Shown here: in pieces, positions 59,328 through 64,000 of the stretch
Position numbering within the stretch: position 1 is the first letter of the stretch
How the letters are laid out: each line of letters starts with the position of its first letter
Notes under the pieces: model-generated
Databases searched by the model: none
Told to the model about the DNA's origin: nothing
The model's input: only the letters and a program-made list of their open reading frames with translations
Program-made: the position numbers and the translations under genes
DNA from: Nosocomiicoccus massiliensis
Lineage (GTDB): Bacteria > Bacillota > Bacilli > Staphylococcales > Salinicoccaceae
NCBI RefSeq assembly: GCF_002871345.2
Contig: NZ_CP136964.1
Coordinates: 868,001-932,000 of the forward strand
Length of the DNA stretch: 64,000 bases
Direction: 5' to 3'

Positions 59328-60176
59328 TTTTAACGTTACTGATACAATTTCTGGTCGATTAAACACGCGCCACGGGAAGCGACTATTCCCAAGGCCACGG
59401 CTAATGATGAGTGCTGAATTATTTTTTGTATGAATACCTTCAGTGAATTTAGGTAGTGCACCCTGGTCTGGGGCATATAACCCTTTTACAATTGGAAGCC
59501 TTATTTGACCGCCGTGCGCGTGGCCACTAAATATTAGATCCACCGGGTATTTCGAATATCTCGAAAACTGTTCTGGTCGATGCGCTAGTAAAATTGTGAA
59601 ATAGTCCCCAACATGATTTAAACGATCATCTAACATCTCATCGTATTTGTTATAAATATTTGGGTTGGTTTCTTCATCTCCAAAAATTCTTAAATCGTGA
59701 ATTCCTGTAATTTCTATCGTGTCATTGCCGCGCGAGATGAAAAAATTATTCGTCGATGCGTTATTGACACCTGTATTTAAAATTTTTTTGTAAATGCCTT
59801 CGAAGTCTTTATAAAATGCCTCATGATTTCCTGTTACATAATAACACGGCGCAATCTCCATAAGGCTTGCGAGCATTTGAATCCCACGTTTTTCGTTCGT
59901 AGTACGTCTGTCGATTAAATCGCCTGTGACTAAAATGATATCCGGGTTCGTTTCTTTAACTGCTTGAAGTAAATGTTTTCCATTTCGTCCAAAATACGTG
60001 TTGTGATAATCTGACACTTGTGTGATTTTAAATCCATCAAATGACGCCGGAATTTTTGATGATTGATGCGTCACTTTACGTGTGAAGATATTTTTATTTT
60101 GCACCCATAGAAATCTTCCAAGCGCGATGAAAAACCCTGTTAGAACAGCGAATATGTTAGCTCGTGATTTCATCAT
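59319..60176 (-). CDS. Membrane-anchored metallophosphoesterase (calcineurin-like)
   Basis: Dimetal phosphoesterase of 285 residues with an N-terminal membrane helix (about 7-24, NIFAVLTGFFIALGRFLWV). Metal motifs run in order: ITQVSDYHN (His in place of the common DLH spacing is conserved in this subgroup), ILVTGDLIDRR, YYVTGNHEAF, ILLAHRPEQF and IFSGHAHGGQIRLP. It resembles the YkuE/YpbG group, whose substrates include UDP-sugar lipids or unknown phosphoesters. The ATG at 60176 has GAGG 6 bases upstream; a TTG two codons earlier is less likely. It overlaps the CNNM-type gene by 20 bases. Confidence 0.88.
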   Translation of the reverse strand: MMKSRANIFAVLTGFFIALGRFLWVQNKNIFTRKVTHQSSKIPASFDGFKITQVSDYHNTYFGRNGKHLLQAVKETNPDIILVTGDLIDRRTTNEKRGIQMLASLMEIAPCYYVTGNHEAFYKDFEGIYKKILNTGVNNASTNNFFISRGNDTIEITGIHDLRIFGDEETNPNIYNKYDEMLDDRLNHVGDYFTILLAHRPEQFSRYSKYPVDLIFSGHAHGGQIRLPIVKGLYAPDQGALPKFTEGIHTKNNSALIISRGLGNSRFPWRVFNRPEIVSVTLKAK

Positions 60177-61407
60177 CTTCAACCTCTAGTTTAGTAATAC
60201 GTACGAGACGAATCGTGTTTTCTTCCATAACTAAAATTTCATAGCGGTTTTCATCGTCTTCTATCGTATCAAAGCGCTCCGGAATATCTTCGAATAGATA
60301 ATATAAGTAACCGGATAACGTGTTTTCTTCTTCTGGAATATTTGACTGGAAAATTCCGTTTAGCCTGTGTAGCGTGATTTTACCATCACAAACGATAACG
60401 TCATCACGTAAATAACGAACGATCGCACTCTCTGTCGTATCCAGTTCGTCTTTAATCTCAATACCGAGAAGTGTTTCGATAATATCTTCGTGTGTTAGTA
60501 ATCCTTCTGTACCACCATATTCATCCATTACGATAACCATATGGCGACGGTGTTTCGTCATAAGAAGGAGTACTTCTTCAATATTATTAAACTCTCTAAC
60601 TCGTAACGGATCTGTATCACAAAAATCGACAAATGGTCGGCTTGGATCGAGTGACCACTTGAGTAAATACTTCGTATGGAAAATCCCGATAATATCGTCC
60701 GTATCTTCACCATAAACTGGGTATCTCGTGTACATTCCTTCGATGACGATATCTCTAACTTCTTCAAATGTCGAATCGATTTGAATCGCATGCATATCTG
60801 TACGCGGCGTTTGAAGGACGTCTTTAACATTTAACGTATCAAAGTCGAGTACACCACGAAGACGTAATGACTCTTTTCTATCAAGCGCCCCTTCACCACC
60901 TGCGATATCAACAATCGACATAATCTCATCTTTAGTGACAGTCCAAGATTCCTTTTCACCTTTAGATAATTTATTTGTAATGAGATCAGTAATCTTATTC
61001 AGCACGATTGTAATCGGCTTAAAGATAATTATAAATAAATTAATAATCGGCATAACCATTTTACCGACTTGTTCAGGAAACGCTGCTACGATCGACTTCG
61101 GTAAAATTTCAGCAAATAAAATAATACTCACAGTTAAAATAATCGTCAGTACCGTTAAGTTATAGCCATACTCGATTGCGATCGTCGTAAGAAGTACCGG
61201 CATCACGAGGTTCGCGATATTATTTCCAATTAAAATCGTCGTAATAAACTCACTTGGTTTAGATACTAATTTATGTAATTTCTTTGATTGGAGGTCACCA
61301 GCGTTCGCTTCACTTTGTAATCTCAACTGGTTCGCTGCAGTAAGCGCCGTTTCACTTCCAGAGAAAAACAGCGACACAAAAAACAATATAAATATGGCGA
61401 TAAGCAT
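60157..61407 (-). CDS. CNNM/CorC (HlyC) family membrane protein
   Basis: Magnesium or metal efflux-type protein of 416 residues. The N-terminal DUF21/CNNM membrane domain (about 1-180) includes SGSETALTAANQLRLQSEA and the helices around VTLVIGNNIANLVMPVLL-like sequence. A CBS pair follows (about 200-320, LQTPRTDMHAIQID, RRHMVIVMDEYGGTEGLLTHEDI), then the CorC-HlyC C-terminal domain (about 335-410, LHRLNGIFQSNIPEEEN). Despite the hemolysin name, relatives act in Mg2+ and Co2+ homeostasis. The GGAG is 9 bases before the ATG. It is translationally linked to the phosphoesterase gene. Confidence 0.9.
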   Translation of the reverse strand: MLIAIFILFFVSLFFSGSETALTAANQLRLQSEANAGDLQSKKLHKLVSKPSEFITTILIGNNIANLVMPVLLTTIAIEYGYNLTVLTIILTVSIILFAEILPKSIVAAFPEQVGKMVMPIINLFIIIFKPITIVLNKITDLITNKLSKGEKESWTVTKDEIMSIVDIAGGEGALDRKESLRLRGVLDFDTLNVKDVLQTPRTDMHAIQIDSTFEEVRDIVIEGMYTRYPVYGEDTDDIIGIFHTKYLLKWSLDPSRPFVDFCDTDPLRVREFNNIEEVLLLMTKHRRHMVIVMDEYGGTEGLLTHEDIIETLLGIEIKDELDTTESAIVRYLRDDVIVCDGKITLHRLNGIFQSNIPEEENTLSGYLYYLFEDIPERFDTIEDDENRYEILVMEENTIRLVRITKLEVEDDEITS

Positions 61408-61571
61408 TATCGTCGACTCCGTTCATCAGTAATACTATTATTTTACAAAACATAGCGTAGAAAATAAAATAATTGAGGTGAAAGAGGATTAGTAGGTTGA
61501 AAAGCAAGTGGAAACCGGTGTGGATGGGTGCTTTTTATCTGTAAAGGGCAATAAGTGCATTTGTTCGGATT

Positions 61572-62225
61572 TTATTTAACATAAATATCCCGATTTTGTT
61601 AGTTATCCGGATATAATTAACAAATTCTCCCCCGCGCACCACGTTTTTGTTAAATATAATTTTTTATATAACAAAAATTGATAAAACACGCGTAATTCTG
61701 TTAATTAAATCAGTATATCTAACAGATTCGACTATTTTTTGTGAATAAGATTGGGCGGGTAGTGTTTTTTTATCCTTAAAGAGATAAAGCACAACTTCGT
61801 CTAAATATATTTAACATAAATATCCCGATTTTGTTAGTTATCCGGATATAATTAACAAATTCTGCCCCGCGCACCACGATTTTGTTAAATATAATTTTTT
61901 ATATAACAAAAATTGATAAAACACGCGTAATTTTGTTAATTAAATCAATATATCTAACAGATTCGACTATTTTTTGTGAATAAGATTGGGCGGGTGGTGT
62001 TTTTTTATCCTTAAAGAGATAAAGCACAACTTCGTCTAAATATATTTAACATAAATATCGCGATTTTGTTAGTTATCCGGATATAATTAACAAATTCTGC
62101 CCCGCGCACCACGATTTTGTTAAATATAATTTTTTATATAACAAAAATTGATGAAAAACACGAAATTTTGTTAATTAAATCAATATATCTAACAGATTCG
62201 ACTATTTTTTGTTAATAAAATCGGT
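61572..62225. repeat. Three tandem copies of a 235-bp AT-rich repeat
   Basis: The landmark TTAACATAAATATC recurs at 61576, 61811 and 62046, exactly 235 bases apart. Each unit carries GATTTTGTTAG, the palindrome TATCCGGATA, TAATTAACAAATTC, the GC-rich CCCGCGCACCACG, TTTTTTATATAACAAAAATTG, and ATATCTAACAGATTCG. Copies 1 and 2 are nearly identical; copy 3 decays at its end. The many TTTTGTTA and TAACAAAA motifs can pair with each other. No reading frame. It lies between the 5' end of the CNNM-type gene and the 3' end of copZ, and the flanking bases to 61408 and 62318 hold nothing else I recognise. Confidence 0.88.
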
Positions 62226-62318
62226 CAGACAGTCTATTTTTATTTCTTATAAGAATTAAAACCTCGTCCATCTTTACATAACGAACGCACTCTAATCTCT
62301 TCCACCGACTCTTCGCAT

Positions 62319-62353
62319 AAAAAGACCCCCGCATCACCGAGTGATGCGAGGGG
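62319..62353 (-). terminator. Terminator of the copA-copZ operon
   Basis: Stem CCCC-CGCATCAC / GTGATGCG-A-GGGG with one bulged base, followed by TCTTTTTAT on the minus strand, 10 bases after the copZ stop. Confidence 0.85.
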
Positions 62354-62362
62354 TATACTCAA

Positions 62363-62563
62363 TTACACAACGTCGTAGCCTTGATCTTCGATTGCTTCTG
62401 ACATTGCTTCTTTCGTAACACTGTCTTCATGTTTGACTGTAACGTCGCCGTTTTCTAAGTCAACTGTTGCTGATTGTACACCATCTAAATTGTTTAATGC
62501 TGTTTCTACAGCCTGTTTACAATGACCACATGTCATACCTTCGACTTTAATAATTGATTCCAT
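62363..62563 (-). CDS. copZ: Copper chaperone CopZ
   Basis: Cytoplasmic Cu(I) carrier of 66 residues, a single heavy-metal-associated domain with the metal-binding motif MTCGHC (residues 10-15). It hands copper to CopA, encoded 13 bases upstream on the same strand. A GGAG precedes the ATG. The order copA-copZ is the usual Bacillus/Staphylococcus one. Confidence 0.95.
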   Translation of the reverse strand: MESIIKVEGMTCGHCKQAVETALNNLDGVQSATVDLENGDVTVKHEDSVTKEAMSEAIEDQGYDVV

Positions 62564-62576
62564 TATATAATCACTC

Positions 62577-64000
62577 CTATAATTTTACACGTTTTAATCG
62601 TAATGCATTTGATACTACACTCACTGAACTAAATGCCATCGCAGCTCCAGCAACCCATGGTGCTAAAAGTCCTAAGGCTGCGATTGGTATTCCGAGTGTA
62701 TTATAGAAAAACGCCCAGAATAAGTTTTGCTTAATATTACGAATAGTTTTATGGCTCAGTGAAATTGCTTTATGAATGAGTGTTAAGTCTTCACCGAGTA
62801 TTGTTAAGTCCGCTGCTTCAATCGCAACGTCAGTCCCTGTTCCAATCGCAATACCAATGTCAGCGAGTGCTAAAGCTGGCGCGTCGTTTACACCGTCACC
62901 AACCATCCCTACTACTTTACCCGAATTTTGGTATTTTTTAACAACTTCTGCTTTTTCCTCTGGTAAAACTTCTGCAATGACTGTATCAATTCCGACTGTT
63001 CTTGCGATTGCTTCTGCAGTACGTTTATTGTCTCCAGTTAGCATGACGACCTCTAATCCGTCTTCATGGAGTAATTTTACCGCTTTTTTTGCAGTATCTT
63101 TTACAGTATCTAGTACAGCAATCGTTCCCTTATATTCTCCGTTTACTGCAACAATCATCGCTGTTTTACCGTCATATTCATAGACTTCCATATCATCTGC
63201 TGCTGATAAATTAACCGCTCGATCACGCATTAGTTTTCTCGTACCAACTAACACTTCTTTACTTTCAATCGTCGCTTCAATACCATGACCTGGTATTGCT
63301 TTAAAATCGTCGACAGATAATAATTCGAGTCCTTCACTTTTAGCGTATTTAACAATTGCATTTGCGAGCGGGTGCTCGGAATGATTCTCTGCACTTGCGA
63401 GCAATTGTAATGTCTCATCACTACCAGTATAATCCGTTACTTCTGGTGTGCCGTTCGTGATTGTACCTGTCTTATCTAAAATGATCGTGTCGAGTTGGTG
63501 AGTTTTCTCTAAGTGTTCTCCACCTTTAAAGAGAATTCCTTGCTCTGCACCTTTACCCGTACCAACCATAATTGACGTTGGTGTTGCAAGTCCTAACGCA
63601 CATGGACATGCGATAACTAATACTGACACACTCGCAACAAGTGCTGGTTCAACTTTTCCTGTAATTAAATACCAAAGGATAAATGTCACAATTCCAATTC
63701 CAATAACGATTGGCACAAAGTAGTTTGAAATAACGTCTGCCATACGCTGAATAGGTGCTTTCACACCTTGTGCATCTTCAACGATTTTTACGATAGATTG
63801 AAGTGCAGTATCTTTACCCACTCTCGTCGCGCGCATTTCTAATGTACCGTTTTCGTTTACAGTCGATCCAATTAACTCGTCACCTTTATTTTTTTCGACT
63901 GGAATAGATTCACCTGTTAACATTGACTCATCGATTGATGAATTTCCTTTTAATACAATACCATCTACCGGTATCTTTTCACCAGGTTTAATCATTAATA
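62577..64000 (-). CDS. copA: Copper-exporting P1B-type ATPase CopA (N-terminal part beyond the window)
   Basis: C-terminal 474 codons of a Cu(I) efflux ATPase; the frame is open at 64000. Visible motifs: actuator TGES (in [14 protein letters not shown]), the ion-binding CPC in [15 protein letters not shown], the phosphorylation site DKTGTITNG, the HP locus SEHPLANAI, and the hinge [22 protein letters not shown]. The metal-binding N-terminal domains and first helices are outside. CPC with the neighbouring copZ indicates copper rather than Cd/Zn. Confidence 0.95.
   Translation of the reverse strand, partial: LMIKPGEKIPVDGIVLKGNSSIDESMLTGESIPVEKNKGDELIGSTVNENGTLEMRATRVGKDTALQSIVKIVEDAQGVKAPIQRMADVISNYFVPIVIGIGIVTFILWYLITGKVEPALVASVSVLVIACPCALGLATPTSIMVGTGKGAEQGILFKGGEHLEKTHQLDTIILDKTGTITNGTPEVTDYTGSDETLQLLASAENHSEHPLANAIVKYAKSEGLELLSVDDFKAIPGHGIEATIESKEVLVGTRKLMRDRAVNLSAADDMEVYEYDGKTAMIVAVNGEYKGTIAVLDTVKDTAKKAVKLLHEDGLEVVMLTGDNKRTAEAIARTVGIDTVIAEVLPEEKAEVVKKYQNSGKVVGMVGDGVNDAPALALADIGIAIGTGTDVAIEAADLTILGEDLTLIHKAISLSHKTIRNIKQNLFWAFFYNTLGIPIAALGLLAPWVAGAAMAFSSVSVVSNALRLKRVKL

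Overview
The window comes from a low-GC Gram-positive coccus of the family Staphylococcaceae. The F1Fo-ATPase operon followed upstream by mnaA, upp, glyA, a YwlG-type gene, rpiB, ywlE, sua5, prmC, prfA, rpmE and rho is staphylococcal. Type II pantothenate kinase (coaW) and the SirTM/macrodomain/GcvH-L operon point the same way. Several details differ from Staphylococcus aureus: L31 is the four-cysteine form, glpX-murA-tal follows a Bacillus-like order, and neither tdk nor fba is present where expected. I would guess a sister genus such as Jeotgalicoccus, Nosocomiicoccus or Salinicoccus, but the genus is inference.

Layout. Positions 1-21.5 kb are conserved core, almost all on the minus strand: ATP synthase, nucleotide salvage, translation termination and modification, rho, gluconeogenesis, murA, CTP synthase with a pyrG-type attenuator, and RNA polymerase delta. 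A 0.6 kb array of palindromic repeats lies at 18.5-19.1 kb and a second cluster of the same family at 30.3-30.6 kb. Between 21.6 and 30.2 kb are a BCCT osmolyte transporter with a SigB-like promoter, coaW, an orphan ABC ATPase, and the SirTM region: a flavin oxidoreductase divergent from luciferase-like oxidoreductase, GcvH-L, zinc-type macrodomain, SirTM and lipoate ligase. From 30.6 to 34.8 kb a SAM-I riboswitch precedes metN-metI-metQ and an aminotransferase. From 34.8 to 45.1 kb is mixed metabolism, including pdxR divergent from a pdxS that has no adjacent pdxT, and an M20 amidohydrolase divergent from menC/N-succinylamino-acid racemase.

The most unusual part is 45.1-59.3 kb. A single 13.3 kb gene encodes a 4448-residue LPXTG surface protein: signal peptide, von Willebrand A domain, Cna-B domain, 31 DUF11-like repeats, a C-terminal domain split by a coiled coil, a Pro/Glu stalk and the sorting signal. 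It lies between a deleted IS3-family element and a 54-bp palindrome made of the same IS ends. The outermost flanks carry the same three bases, GAT. Joining them restores a bidirectional terminator between menC and a metallophosphoesterase gene. This suggests the adhesin gene arrived as one composite, IS-bounded unit of about 14.2 kb.

The last part holds a CNNM/CorC-type membrane protein with a metallophosphoesterase, three copies of a 235-bp tandem repeat, and copZ with the 3' part of copA. Two glutamine-dependent steps look altered: CTP synthase has Ser where the glutaminase Cys nucleophile should be, and pdxS lacks its usual glutaminase neighbour.
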